This document shows positions 43,641-56,009 of a stretch of DNA of 64,000 nt, piece after piece; position 1 is the stretch's first letter, and every line of letters begins with the position of its first letter. This DNA comes from Eulemur rufifrons (Eukaryota > Chordata > Mammalia > Primates > Lemuridae). A program made the translations under genes and the position numbers. Where the stretch lies: the NCBI RefSeq assembly GCF_041146395.1, contig NC_090990.1, forward strand, positions 44,526,001-44,590,000, written 5' to 3'. A model generated the notes under the pieces. That model saw only the letters and a list, made by a program, of their open reading frames with translations, made no database searches and was not told where the DNA came from.

Positions 43641-44121
43641 ACAGCCACCATTTATCAAACATCTGTTTTTAAACATTTCCTCAATATCAGAGTGATTATA
43701 TGATGTTGTCATTTTTCTCATTTTATAGCAGGTCCTTCTGTCTCCAAATTCCATTCTTTTCTCATAACACTCTAGTTCTCGGGTTCTAAACCTAGACAGA
43801 TCAACAACAAATCTGCTAACCAGCGAAGAAGTGAAGAAATATTTCCTACATATTTCTTTTTCCCCTGTTATAAAGCCCCTTTCGGGATTGAATGACCCTA
43901 TAAGATTAACTTTTCTTATACTTTATATGTGAGGAACCAATAGATATGGGTCATTCTCAGGAATTTCTTGAATTTATTTATAAAACTGTGGACGAGGAGT
44001 AGCCAACCCCTTTTCTGTCAAGAATCTCAGGATCAATATATTTAAGACCCAGTATTTCGAGATGTATAGATAAGTAAACATTGACAGCCTGGCTCATGGG
44101 TTTTTATCTTGGAGAAAAACC

Positions 44122-44372
44122 CGTGAGTCTTAGAGGTTAAGAACCAGCACTTTGGAATCAGATTATCTGAGTTTGAATCACAGGCCTGTTCTTTGTGAGC
44201 TGTGTGACCCTGTTGAAGTTGCTACTCACTTCTAAGCTTCGGTTTCCTTGCCTGTAAAATGAGGATAATAATAGTACTAATCAAGTTAGGTTGTTGTAAA
44301 AATCTAATGAGACATGTATAGAGAGAGAGCACACAAGAAGAGCTCAGTTAAAATTAGCTCACATTTAGGGTT
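44122..44372 (+). repeat. MIR SINE, full length
   Basis: Sense MIR from 'agaggttaagaaccagcact' through 'gagtttgaatcacaggcctg', 'gtgagctgtgtgaccctgtt', 'ctgtaaaatgaggataataa' to 'gaagagctcagttaaaatta'. Confidence 0.92.
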
Positions 44373-44399
44373 TATTCCTGTACAAAAGCCTTTGTGCCC

Positions 44400-45330
44400 T
44401 GAATGGGGAACTATATCACTGAGGGTCCACCCAGCAAAACGTAAACCTCTCTAGGTATTTAAAAATGAGGAACTTCAACACACAAAAATGGCGACCCAGA
44501 TGATGGAGGAGCTGGCTATGTTCCCAGTGAAGCAAGCCAGAGATCAACAAAATGGTAGCTGCTACCACCTGCTAGGTGGAGGGACAAAGAGACAGGTGGT
44601 ATCCCCACAGTCTGAAGGCAATAGACACCAGCAGATGCTGGGGCCAAGGCAGCCCCGTCAGCAGAGCCAAGGTTGCAGAGAGAAAGCAGCCACTGCCAGA
44701 GATACTGTCTGGGGTGGGGAGGAGGAGGAGCTATGCTGTGGCCTCCAGCCCTCAGATCTCCTGGCAGGGCCCGACTTAGCTGACTTGGAGTCTGGGAACT
44801 GCAGTCTGCAGGGGCAGCCCCTCAGTACTGAGCAGAGCAGGGGACTTGATCTGAAAACACAGAGGCCAAGGACTCTTGCAGGCTCAAGTCTCAGGCTTCT
44901 GTTGCCTGGTTGCTGGGCTCTGACTACTGCAGTAAGCTACATAGAAAGTCTGGAAGAGTCTTACTTCCCCCTGCTGCTGGACCTCTGAACAATAGCCGAG
45001 GTTCACAAGTTGCTGTGCCCCAGAAGGTAGAATTTGGAAAAAGCAATGGAAAACCCTAGAAAGCTGTTGGAAAAAACCTAGAACATTGTAAGAAGCCTGG
45101 CTGTGACCCCTTTCCCACATTTTAGAAAGTCCTGCAGCTCAGCAGCCAGTACCTTCAATATCTGGGGATTCACGGCCTAATGAGACTCCAACTCTGTCAT
45201 TTACCTGGCTACCTCCTGCAGAACTCAGTATAGACCGAACTCATCAGGAAACCTGCCAGAGCCCCTGTGGGTCAGTTAGCTGCCCTTGTGGCTCCTGTGC
45301 TTCCTCCTCTCCTATACTGATCCCCCTGCA
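44400..45330. other. Unclassified stretch with 166-codon frame
   Basis: The longest open frame in the window outside annotated elements lies here (44488-44988, +; starts MATQMMEELAMFPVK, Gln/Gly/Leu-rich, no recognised domain). There is no promoter, exon structure or homology that I can name. The base text has the feel of an old interspersed repeat. I treat it as non-coding. Confidence 0.4.
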
Positions 45331-45604
45331 TTGAAATGCTCCATTTAGGGTTCTCTCTTCCTGCTACCAGGCTGTGACCACCCTGGGAGCTGGAACTTGT
45401 CTTCCTTATCCTTACATCCCCAAGCATTCATACTCTCACTTCCTGCCCCAAGCTAGCAACTGTGGTAGCTTCTGAGCTGCTAAGCCTGTGGGTAAGATAG
45501 TGTCAGCTCCCCACAGCATTTATCATAGAAGGGGAGGCAGAGGATATGTGATGTTGCAAAATTACCAGTATTTTTTTGTGCCAGCGAAGTCCAGTGCATG
45601 AGAC

Positions 45605-45765
45605 CATTTGATAGCTCTTTCTGAGGAAGTAACATTTGAGTCAGGAATAAATAGGAGTTGGCCTGGCAGAGAGGTTGGGGAATGGCATTCCAGGCAGAGG
45701 GAACAGCAGAAGCAAAGGTCTTGAGGGGGGAAGAGCATCCGGTGTTGGAGATTCAATGCAGAAGG
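45605..45765 (-). repeat. L2 fragment
   Basis: Antisense L2: 'gtaacatttgagtcaggaat', 'atggcattccaggcagaggg', 'aacagcagaagcaaaggtct'. Confidence 0.75.
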
Positions 45766-45804
45766 GGCATTGCACTGGAGCTGGCGAGCTCAGCAGGAGT
45801 GGTT

Positions 45805-45952
45805 CTCTCCTAGGTCCCAGTCTCTGCGTCCTGCCCAAGCACTTTCCACCTGCCGCCTCCTCTTACGGTTCTACGTGTTTGCAGCTCCCACATCCTACCT
45901 GGTATGTTGTGCACAGAAAGTGCTTGTTGGGTATTTGAATAAATGAAAGTCA
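45805..45952 (+). repeat. L2-like 3' end
   Basis: 'tacctggtatgttgtgcaca' and 'gaaagtgcttgttgggtatt' then 'tgaataaatgaaag' resemble an L2 tail. Confidence 0.45.
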
Positions 45953-46209
45953 ACTGCAAGCTCTAAACGGTCTTCCTAGCTCTGTCATCACTTTTGTTAC
46001 TTCACTTGCCCAGCAAGCGTTGAGGAATACAATCTGTGTGGAGAAGCCAGTGTTTCTACCATTAATGAGAAACTGTGCTATGCGGCATTCTTTTACAGGA
46101 ACCGACTCTCAGTCACCTTTTCCTCCACACTTGGAGTTCTGGAATAAGTAGTAGTAAGGATGGTGGCCTAGAGATGCCAAAAAGATTCAGCCATCAAGCA
46201 GTTCCTTTG

Positions 46210-46455
46210 CTTTTGCTGTTGAGATTGAGATGTGATGTGTTAAACCAGATTCCACGCGGCTCTGCATCTTGCTAGCAGTGTGGTTGGGCAAGTCACTTAA
46301 CCTCTGCAGACCTTAGTTTCTCCTCTGATGTCTGTGGCATTAATAACATCTCCTCGATAGTGTTAATGTAAAATGAGACCATCCATGTAAATAGTATAGT
46401 GCCTGGTATTTAGTGAGCTACAAAATAATTGATAGCTACTGCTTTTATCATGATA
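46210..46455 (+). repeat. MIR SINE
   Basis: Sense MIR: 'gggcaagtcacttaacctct', 'gcagaccttagtttctcctc', 'tagtatagtgcctggtattt', 'agtgagctacaaaataatt'. It lies about 260 bp upstream of the FGGY exon. Confidence 0.82.
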
Positions 46456-46710
46456 ATTACAGTTACTATTGTTATTTCAACGTTGGATGCCATACATTGA
46501 CCAGAATAAAGCAAAAACAGAGCAGGTTTTCTAGTTTTCCCGTGACAGGCAAGTAGGCTCTTTTAAGTTTCCATTTGAGACTGGCCTACACTTGGGACTC
46601 TTCTTCCATGTTGTTTGACTATTAAAAAAAAAAGTATGTTTGTTTTTAGCTTTCCTTTCTTTTTTTTTTATTTTTTAAAGAGGATTTTGTTTTGTTTTCC
46701 TTTCTTACAG

Positions 46711-46814
46711 GAGTGATTGGGGCAGATGTGAGAGGGCACGGCCTCGTCTGTGAGGGACAGCCAGTGACATCACGGCTGGCTGTCATCTGTGGAACATCTT
46801 CTTGTCACATGGGG
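46711..46814 (+). CDS. FGGY: FGGY coding exon with phosphate-2 loop
   Basis: Next coding exon of FGGY, 104 nt: 2 nt completing the split Gly codon, then 34 codons reading [11 protein letters not shown] and ending [14 protein letters not shown]. The G-T-S-S run (46791-46802) matches the phosphate-2 loop of the actin-like ATPase fold, which contacts the ATP phosphates in FGGY kinases. The acceptor is TTTCTTACAG|GA after a T-rich tract; the donor is GGG|GTGAGT at 46815, leaving phase 0. Joined to the exon at 14903 it makes an unbroken reading frame of 77 codons (42 + 1 split + 34), linking the catalytic-Asp motif to the nucleotide site. The downstream exons of the nucleotide-binding half are not in the window. 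There is no sign of decay, so this is the functional gene and not a retrocopy. Confidence 0.97.
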
Positions 46815-46815
46815 G

Positions 46816-47678
46816 TGAGTCCGCCGGGTGCAAAGGCACGGCTGCCCCACGCAGGGGGTGAGCTGCTGGCTCCTTCATCCACTCCAGTTCTCCCTGTGTT
46901 CCCTGTCTGCCCCCTCTACTGTGTCCAGCAGAAGCCCAGCCCTCCCTCCAGTAGCTTTGCTTGCATTTATTGGATCTTTTCCCAGGGCCCAAATTCTTTA
47001 AAAGTGTGGAAAGGGTTGAGTCTGCCTTTGACATCACCCTGGCCAGAGTTCCCAGGCTTGAGGAGTGAAATCAATCGGACCCAAAGATGGCAAAGCCTAG
47101 TGCTCCCAGCCTGGTGTGTCCCTAATGGGTAGCTGGGTCTTTTCTGCAAAGGGGTGTCTGTTTTCCTTGACCGCCGAGTTCTCTCTCAATCAATATAAAT
47201 CCATCTCCCTGGGAGCATCCCGATGATCTATAGAATTAGGCTGCATATCATGACTTCAAAAGAACACTGATAAGCAATTTTCACTTTGTTAATTTTTCTC
47301 CATGAATTAGTGGGAAGGCTTTCTCCAAGATTGCAGTTAAAATTTAGTGCCTGCCCTAAAATTTATATCTTCTTTAAATGCATGAGTCTGAAAGCATTCC
47401 ATTCCGATAAGTACCCATTTCTACCATATTTTTATTTAAAAGTCATTACTCTGTTCAACTTAGATCGACGACTCCTTGGATTTTTCCCAGATGAGTAAAG
47501 TAGAGGGGAGAGTGGGGGAGGAGTGGGGAGATGAGCAGAGATTAGAGTGGGATACAGCCCAGGGCAGAATCAGCGCAGCTATGGAGGAAATCATGTGCCA
47601 TGTGAAGCCATGTAGCAACTGCAGGGACCACTGAGCCTTTTGTGCCGGTAGATATTTTGGTTGAGTAAATATTAATAC
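46816..47678. other. Unique intronic sequence after the exon
   Basis: No repeat or gene recognised. The 146-codon frame at 46692-47132 is the exon read through its donor into the intron and is not a real coding extension. Confidence 0.6.
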
Positions 47679-47679
47679 A

Positions 47680-47822
47680 TTTACTTATTTACTGATTCCT
47701 GCTCTTGTGTCCAGACAATGCTAAACCCCTGGGATATAAGGATGATATAGGCCCTCCATTGAGAAGATAGAGTCATAACAGATATTACAGTATAACAGGC
47801 CCCACAATATAAATTCAAATTG
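47680..47822 (-). repeat. L2 fragment
   Basis: Antisense L2: 'catttacttatttactgatt', 'acaatgctaaacccctggga', 'tataaggatgatataggccc'. Confidence 0.5.
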
Positions 47823-47824
47823 AA

Positions 47825-47900
47825 CTCCTGATACTGAGCATGTGTTATGTGCCAGGCATCGTGTGAGGTATTCTCACACACGACATCCCGTTTTGTAGAG
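47825..47900 (-). repeat. MIR SINE head
   Basis: 'gagcatgtgttatgtgccag' and 'gcatcgtgtgaggtattctc', antisense MIR start only. Confidence 0.6.
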
Positions 47901-47902
47901 GG

Positions 47903-48078
47903 AGGAGTCAGTCCAATGGATTTCCAATCCTGCTTCCTCTACTCGATAAGTATGGGCCCTTGGGCAAGGTACTTAAACTCTCAGGCCTCAAATGCCTCAT
48001 CTGCAAAATGTGGAGAGTGGTAGCACCTGTGCTGTGAGGGTTAAATGAGGGGATACAAAGTGTTTCAGTATGGGCGGC
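47903..48078 (+). repeat. MIR SINE
   Basis: Sense MIR: 'gtatgggcccttgggcaagg', 'tacttaaactctcaggcctc', 'aaatgcctcatctgcaaaat', 'gtgagggttaaatgagggga'. Confidence 0.85.
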
Positions 48079-48619
48079 ACAAGGGTTTGCTGTTGGTTGC
48101 TAGCACCGTGGAGCAGAAAGGAGACTGACCGATTCTGCCTGGGAGGGCCCAGGGCTGGAGGAATCTTCCCGAGGTGACATTTGTGCTAGACTTTAAGGAA
48201 ATAGATTTCCTTTTGTTTGTTTCTCTGGGAGCTGGGCAGAGTGTTAAATGGAACTTGTCTAAGTTTAAAAGTTGCAGTATATTTCTTCTGCTCAGCAGCC
48301 CTGCTGCAAGGCTTTGCTGTCACCCGAGGGGGAGATCTACAGAGGCTGAAGCCTCGTTAAGTGGGAAGTGCCCAAACAGGGAGCCAGCCTTGATTTTCCT
48401 TGACTTGTTAGCATGTCTTCACTGAATGCTGATTTCAACCTATTCAGATCATCTCTGATTTTCACAGGGACGCATCTAATCTGGCTTCTCCTGTGAAGTC
48501 TGAATTTCAGGCATTTTTATCCCACTCAATTCAGATTTCTGAGTAGAAGAGAATCTAAATCAATGTGAGTGACTCTGTGCTGCCCTGCCTCTCAGTCTCA
48601 TTGTTTCTTAATGGGAGCA

Positions 48620-48785
48620 ATACTGGCTTTTCCTACCATATCCATTTTACAAATTAGGAAACTGAGGCATAGAAAAGTCTAGTAATTTTCCCAAGGTCAC
48701 AAAGATATGAAAGTTCTGAAGCAAAGAATTCAAATCTAGCTTTGATTCCAAAGCTCGTACTCATCGATGCCTCACTGTATTGTGC
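48620..48785 (-). repeat. MIR SINE
   Basis: Antisense MIR: 'ttacaaattaggaaactgag', 'gcatagaaaagtctagtaat', 'ttcccaaggtcacaaagata', 'gattccaaagctcgtactc'. Confidence 0.88.
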
Positions 48786-48802
48786 GTGACTGTAACGTAC
48801 CT

Positions 48803-49037
48803 GGAGAGGAAAGGAAAGAGCATGGGCTTTTGCATCATGCAGAAGCAGGTCTGAACATCTGCTCATGCACTTCTTGGCCCTATAACCTGGGCGAGCTACT
48901 TAACTTGTCTGAGCCTCAGATTCTTCATCCATCAAATTAGGGGTAATAATGCCCGTCTTGCAGCATTGTTGGGTAACGTGCATTATGTATATATTACCTA
49001 GCACATAGAAAACATTCAGAAGTGGTGGGGATTCTTA
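48803..49037 (+). repeat. MIR SINE
   Basis: Sense MIR just downstream of an antisense one: 'gagcatgggcttttgcatca', 'cgagctacttaacttgtctg', 'agcctcagattcttcatcca', 'tacctagcacatagaaaaca'. Confidence 0.88.
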
Positions 49038-49039
49038 CT

Positions 49040-50220
49040 AAACTTTTCTAGTGATGGAAATGGCTCACATGAAGCAACTGTTTGGACTTTAAGGAGTTTG
49101 ATGGGCAGCTGCAGTTGGTTGCCATGAATGAGGGCCAGAAAATGCCCGTTTATTATGGTCACGTTGTGCTGGAAATAAAGTCCCCACCCCCACCCTGCTT
49201 TGTACTTGGGAGTGGGAAGGGACCCGCTGGGCCAAGGGGATTAATCATCAGCCTTAATGCTATGTCATGAGGGCGAGACTGTGGGCATGCCGGCATCGGC
49301 AAGCGCCTTTGATCTCCCTCAGGTGCTGGGAGCCCAGCAACAATAACACCTTTGTGAGGTCTAGGAGAGGTGCAGGTCTGAGGAAACACTCCCAGGGAAA
49401 CTCAAGGACCCCCTTTGTTGTGGTTTTGGCAAATAAAACCACCACTGTTGGGAAAAATTCACCGAACAGAACACAGGGACCAAAGCGGGCTGTGGACTTT
49501 TCAAAAAGTGGTTTTCAGCATGACCTAAAGGATTCCCTTTCTTCCTGTCTGCTCACTCACTTCTGATGTTTCCAATTCAGTACGTTAATTGCGACAAATT
49601 TCCCGGGAACATTTTGTGCTTGATCCAGGTTGACTCTTTCTAGATCGCTCAAAAAAAGTGAATGAATGAATGACCAAGTGAGTGAGTATTGGTACATACT
49701 TAGAAGCTTCCTGTCTCAGGGTTCCTGTGACTTTCAGGAATCTGGAGAAAAAGGCTGAGGTTGAACATAAAACGTACTAATAAGGCCTTTGATATTTTAG
49801 AAGATACAAGTGTGGGCTACACATTTATCTTCTTTGTGGATGATTTAATTAACAAGGAAAAAAAATGCTGTTCTTTTTTTAACTCCATGAAAGCAGAGCT
49901 GCTTGTTCAGAGTTAATTACTACCAAGTCCCAAAACCCCAGATAATACACAGCAGGGGTTAGCCAGAGGTTGAAAAGTCACGGGGTGAGCTGGAGCTGAT
50001 CCTTGCCATTGCTCCTGCACACCTTTTCTTGAGCTGTCAAGTTGGGTTGCAGCGTGGCAACTTGTCTTCCAGTGAGCATCTCAGGTGGGGAGATGACCCT
50101 GGGGAGTCGAGGTCGGGAGGAGTATTAAGGAGGTAAGGTTTGATGAGAGCTGGGAAACGCATCTGCACCTTAAATCGCTCAGAACTGCAGTTTTCTCAGT
50201 GTAAAATGGATGTGGAGATG
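49040..50220. other. No recognisable feature
   Basis: Unique intronic sequence of normal complexity with small chance frames on both strands (for example 49159-49566). A tetranucleotide run, 'gaatgaatgaatgacc', lies near 49661-49676. Confidence 0.45.
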
Positions 50221-50221
50221 G

Positions 50222-50442
50222 TGGTTCTCTGTTGCTGAGTAGACATGGAGTCTCAAAGACATGGGCTCAGACGTCGGCCTTACCACTTACTGTGTGAACT
50301 TAAGATACTTCATCTTTCAGTGCCTCAGTTTCTTCATCTGTTAAACACATTTAACAGCAATAGTTATTTACGCATAACATTGTGTTCAGGATTAAATTAG
50401 GTAATCTTTGTCAATGGCTTGGTACAAAATACCAAATATGGT
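50222..50442 (+). repeat. MIR SINE
   Basis: Sense MIR: 'catgggctcagacgtcggcc', 'ttaccacttactgtgtgaac', 'cagtgcctcagtttcttcat', 'caatggcttggtacaaaata'. Confidence 0.8.
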
Positions 50443-50609
50443 ATTGTTATTAAAAAATGATTCATTAAGGCTAGAAGAATCCATGTGATTATGGGTTAGA
50501 ACTAGAGACATCAGTATGAACTCATGTTTAGCTTAACAAGGATTCAGATGGATACATATAGAAATAGTTATGGATATGTGTACATATACAAGTTAGTAAA
50601 CATGTATGT

Positions 50610-50733
50610 ATTTCCTAGCTTTGTCAGCTGAGATGGCCTAGAAACAAAGACACCCCAGGAGCTAGTTGTAATAAGCACATTTAGTGCTCAGATCTTGATT
50701 TCTAATACTATTAGCCAATAAAAAGGAACCAGG
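50610..50733 (+). mobile_element. L1 3' UTR, left piece (split by Alu)
   Basis: 'ctgagatggcctagaaacaa' and 'aggagctagttgtaataagc', then 'ccaataaaaaggaaccagg', match old L1M 3' UTR text. The same L1 continues after the Alu. Confidence 0.65.
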
Positions 50734-52088
<1,355 letters not shown>

Positions 52089-52089
52089 T

Positions 52090-52312
52090 TCATTAATTAT
52101 TCACGTATTGAGAAAACATTTTCTCATATTTGCCTGGCTAAGTGCTAAGGGTTTTTAATGAGATATAATGTCATGCCTGCCTTCAGGGAGCTCAGGTACA
52201 CTGAGAAAGACAGACAAAAAAGGAGATGACTACCGTACAAGATGGTAATTACTATAGTAAATGCGTGGCGGGAGTGCAGGGAGGGTATGGAGAAGGGGCT
52301 ATCGCCAGTCTT
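52090..52312 (-). repeat. L2 fragment
   Basis: Antisense L2: 'gcctggctaagtgctaaggg', 'atgcctgccttcagggagct', 'caggtacactgagaaagaca'. Confidence 0.75.
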
Positions 52313-53095
52313 TATAAAGTAGACAAGGAAGTTTTCCTATAGGAAGTGACGTTTGCAGGATCATGATTTCCCTGCCCCCAACCAAGACACTGTTCTCGTC
52401 AGCCCAGTTTCAGGTACTAGGCCCTGTCCTCACTCTGCTCCACTTTGTTTTTCTCTGCTATGTCCACAAAACCACACAGCTGACTTCCTGCGAGGCCTAG
52501 GTGGGATGTGGGTATGTGTAAGCCCACTGGGAGGGCACCATGGGAGAGAGAACAGCCGTGTGCCTTGAGTTGGTAATCTTCTGCTAGTAGGATACAACAG
52601 CTAAGAAGAGGGTGGACAGGTGGGACCAGCTTCTCTCTCTGTATTGGTCTCTTTAACCGATGACATTGGCAGAGGTCATTGAGAGGAGTGGGGTGGGAAG
52701 GGAGTGCATATGGTACAGTAAGACCCCTGTTCCACCCGCTAGTGAAAGCGCTGCGGTGCTGTTCATGAAGTACCCTGCTCCCTCTTCGTTTACAGGACTT
52801 GCTGTTTTCAGCCCTCTAGGAACCAGCACCTCTCTGTTTTGAGGTTAGCCCTGGGACCCAGCAACCACTTGCATTGAAAACAAGCTGCGTGCTAGGCATT
52901 GATTTGACAAGGAGAGGGTTGATGTTCAGTGAGCGATGAGAGACGGAACATGCCCTCAGGAAGCTCAAGGTAGTCTGTTTCTCCTGGCATTTGAGAAACA
53001 TTCTAGAAACATTGTACTGGACTGAGTATGATTAACATCCCTGGCATTAGGCACCAGCACTCCAGCTTCAGTCATTATGAGGAGACAGGCAACAC
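52313..53095. other. No recognisable feature
   Basis: Unique intronic sequence. Short featureless frames only. Confidence 0.45.
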
Positions 53096-53097
53096 GG

Positions 53098-53328
53098 GTA
53101 GCAGCCACCATCTGTGGAATGCCAAGTCTACCGAGCACCTACTAGATACTTTGTATCATCTAATCAGCTCAGCAAGCCTATAAAGTAGGCAACATTACTG
53201 TCCCCCATTTTACAAGTGAGGAAACTGAGGCAAAGAGCGGTTAAGTGGGTCATTGTGCAAGAAGGGGACACTGGTTTGAGCCCTCTAGAGGACCAACCCC
53301 AGAGTCTTTGCTCTTCCCCTCAGTTGAC
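53098..53328 (-). repeat. MIR SINE
   Basis: Antisense MIR: 'cgagcacctactagatactt', 'ccattttacaagtgaggaaa', 'ctgaggcaaagagcggttaa', 'ccccagagtctttgctcttc'. Confidence 0.9.
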
Positions 53329-53384
53329 TAACTTCTCTCGAAGGCCTGGAGGAGAGGGAGAGCAGACTCGATTGAAATATGGGC

Positions 53385-54185
53385 AGAAACGGGCAAAGGT
53401 TTGAACATACATTTCGCCAAAGGAAAGATTTGAATGATGAGCACCTGAGACGATGCTCAGCATCATTAGTCATGAGGGAAACTGAAACCACAGTGAGATC
53501 TGTGCACTTCTCAGAAGGGCTAAAGTTGTGGTAAAGCTGTGGGGAGCTATAACTCTCACACACCGCTGGGAGGAACGCAGGACGGTGCAACCATTCTGGA
53601 GGACAGGTTAGCAGTTTCTTACAGAGTTAATGTACATCTACCATGTGGTCCAGCCGTTCCACTCTTATAATAAAAGCATATGTCCATACGAAAATGTGTA
53701 CAGGGATGTTCAGGGCAGCTTTATTTGTAATAGTCCAACGCTGGAAACCACCAGATGTCTATCAGCAGTGAATAGATAGACTCTTGGTATATCATCATAA
53801 TAGAATACTACTAAGCAATAAAAGGGAATGAACTACTAATGTAAGATATAACCTGGATTAGTCACAAAATAATTATGATGAGTGATAGAAGCCAGACAAA
53901 AAAGAGTGCAAACTGTATAGTTCCATTATGTAAAATTCTAGGAAACGCGAACTACTATGTACTGGCAGGAAGCAGATCAGTTGTTACCTGGAATGGGGGA
54001 GTGGGCACAGTGAGGTCAGGAGAATAGGATTGAAAGGGGCACAAGGAAAGGTTGGAATGATGGACGTGTTTATCTTGATAGTTGCAATGTCTTCACTCGC
54101 TGGCAAAACTTACCAAATCAGACATTTTAAATATGTGCAGTTTATGGCATGCTAATTATAGCTCAATAAAGCTTTAAAAAAATCA
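53385..54185 (+). mobile_element. L1 3' end (old), about 0.8 kb
   Basis: Sense L1 tail: 'catcattagtcatgagggaa', 'ctcacacaccgctgggagga', 'gcaaccattctggaggacag', 'agcagctttatttgtaatag' (with one change), 'gctaattatagctcaataaa'. 5'-truncated; no protein coding left. Confidence 0.85.
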
Positions 54186-54194
54186 GGAAAAAAT

Positions 54195-54335
54195 GACCAT
54201 AATAATAATATCTACAATCACTTATATAGTGCTTACTATATTCCAGGCACTCTAAATATAGCTAGAAAAATTATCTAGTTCTCATTTTTAAAATAGTACA
54301 TAGTAGGTGATCAATAAATATTAGTTTTGACCTTT
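54195..54335 (-). repeat. MIR SINE fragment
   Basis: 'atatagtgcttactatattc' and 'caggcactctaaatatagct', antisense MIR head, with a tail-like 'gtaggtgatcaataaatatt' from another fragment. Confidence 0.55.
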
Positions 54336-54339
54336 TTCC

Positions 54340-55225
54340 TTCTCACTCAAATTCTCTAGCTACTGTGACGTATTTTATTCTACTCTTTTGGCCCCAGCAC
54401 AGACAAATAAGTGGTATTACTTGTGTTTTAATGGTACTGATTTATATCTAAGATGAAGCCGACTTGCTTAGTAGGTCCATGTTTCCTGAGCCTCCTCTTG
54501 GCCCATCCTGTCTGGCTTAGTGCTGGGCACACAGTAGGCGCTTAGCGACTGCATAGCTGGGTTTCTCTTCCTCTCTGGGGAAGTATCCAAATGCTTTGAT
54601 TCTCCCCAAGTCTCTTCTCGCTCCTTCCTGATGCAGCAGGACCGTCACTGGTCACCTACCTCTGCTAAGTGAGGCCTGACTGACCCAGAGAAGCCCCCTA
54701 TGTCTGAGGTGCTGTGACTCTGTTTCCCACCCCCACCTCACCAGGGAAATCAGGCCACTTCGGGAAGTAAGATTTTCACTGAAATTTTACTTCACTGGGA
54801 CCTGGATGAGACACCAGCCACTCTCTGCTCTCCCCTTTCCTCAACTAAGACAGTCCTCTAGAACTTTCCATCCTCATCCCCATCTCCTGCCCCCGTGCAC
54901 CACCCTGTGCCCTGTGGAGGAGAAAATGATCCCCCGAGGGGCTCTTCAGGACTCACTCAGGCCAACTGGTTCTGCAGCCTGATCTGTTAAGAAAACAGAG
55001 TTAGGGAGCCTCTGGCCTTAGTGTCTTTGGGCTCTAACCGGAGAAAAGCCACCCTCAGACCATGCCACTGTCAGAGCTGTGTGCTTTGGGTCATGTCTGT
55101 AAAGGCATTCTACAGCTTCCTCAGACTATCTGAGGAGGAAGTTCCCCAAGAGCAAAGGGTGTGGCCTGGGCCAGAGTGGGGACCGTAGGGCACTGGACAG
55201 GATCCGTTTGTTAGAGAGAGGAAAA
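54340..55225. other. Mostly unique sequence
   Basis: Apart from a short L2/MIR tail near 54515-54555 ('agtgctgggcacacagtagg'), nothing is recognised. Confidence 0.45.
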
Positions 55226-55231
55226 GAGGGT

Positions 55232-55450
55232 GCTCGATGTCATTAATCATGAGGGAAATGCAAGTGAAAACCACAGTGACTCCACTGCACACTCACTAGA
55301 ACGGCTGAAGTTGTGCAGAATGTGGGACCTGGAGCTCTCACACTCCACTGGCATGAATAGGAAATGGTGCAACCACTTTGGAAAATAGTTTAGCAGTGTC
55401 TTAAAAAGTTATACCTACCATGTGATCCAGCCATTCCATTCCTATAAAAG
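55232..55450 (+). mobile_element. L1 3' fragment
   Basis: 'gatgtcattaatcatgaggg', 'aaccacagtgactccactgc', 'atggtgcaaccactttggaa', 'catgtgatccagccattcca'. It parallels the start of the L1 at 53385, but is a separate short copy. Confidence 0.85.
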
Positions 55451-55771
55451 CTGGGCAGGGATGTCTGGCCCATGATTCTGGAAGTCTACCAGGAATGCAG
55501 CAAAGTCAGGTGAACGGAGGTGCCTCTGAAGGTCAGGAACAGAAGCTTCTGGCGAGACTTTACCTGTCAACTGGCCTGAGCCCAGCTTTCCACGGGAAAC
55601 TGCAGCTTGCCTGGAAGAAGGGTAGAGGAAAAACACGGAGCGCCTGTATTTCAGCTCCCTCCTGAGAAGCTGCAGTGGGAGAAGATCATGTTCTCCTCCC
55701 AAGGGCATGGTGGGGGTGGAGTACAGATGGGAGTGGAAAGTTCTGGAGGACTGCCTTGGTGGAGGAAAACT

Positions 55772-56008
55772 AGCAGCAATGACAATAAAAGCTAATATTT
55801 ATTGCATGTTTATTGTGGTCTAAGAATTTTGGCTTTTTTTAATTCTCCTAATAATATACAGTTACCAGAATTATCCTATCGATTTATGGGGACAGAAACC
55901 GAGGCTCTGAGAGACAAACCGCTTACCCAAGGCTGCATAGCTAGTAAGTCCCGTAGATAGGTTTGGAGGCAATTGGATCCAGAGCTCATACTCTCAACTC
56001 TTAGCAGA
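55772..56008 (-). repeat. MIR SINE
   Basis: Antisense MIR: 'ttattgcatgtttattgtgg', 'ggggacagaaaccgaggctc', 'ggctgcatagctagtaagtc', 'ccagagctcatactctcaac'. Confidence 0.82.
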
Positions 56009-56009
56009 A

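Larger units (their letters stand above)
15032..46710 (+). other. FGGY: FGGY complete intron, 31.7 kb
   Basis: Complete intron between the two recognised exons, from GTAATT at 15032 to TTTCTTACAG ending at 46710. It is a phase-1 intron: one codon nucleotide lies before it and two after, and the split codon reads GGA (Gly). The length of 31,679 bp suits this gene, which spans several hundred kb in primates. It holds both mariner fossils, an L1 3' half and many MIR and L2 relics. No additional in-frame FGGY-like segment was seen inside it. Confidence 0.93.

Noticed and set aside
46692..47132. 146-codon frame as an extended exon
   Set aside because: FGGY similarity ends exactly at the GTGAGT donor at 46815. 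The remainder is intron.
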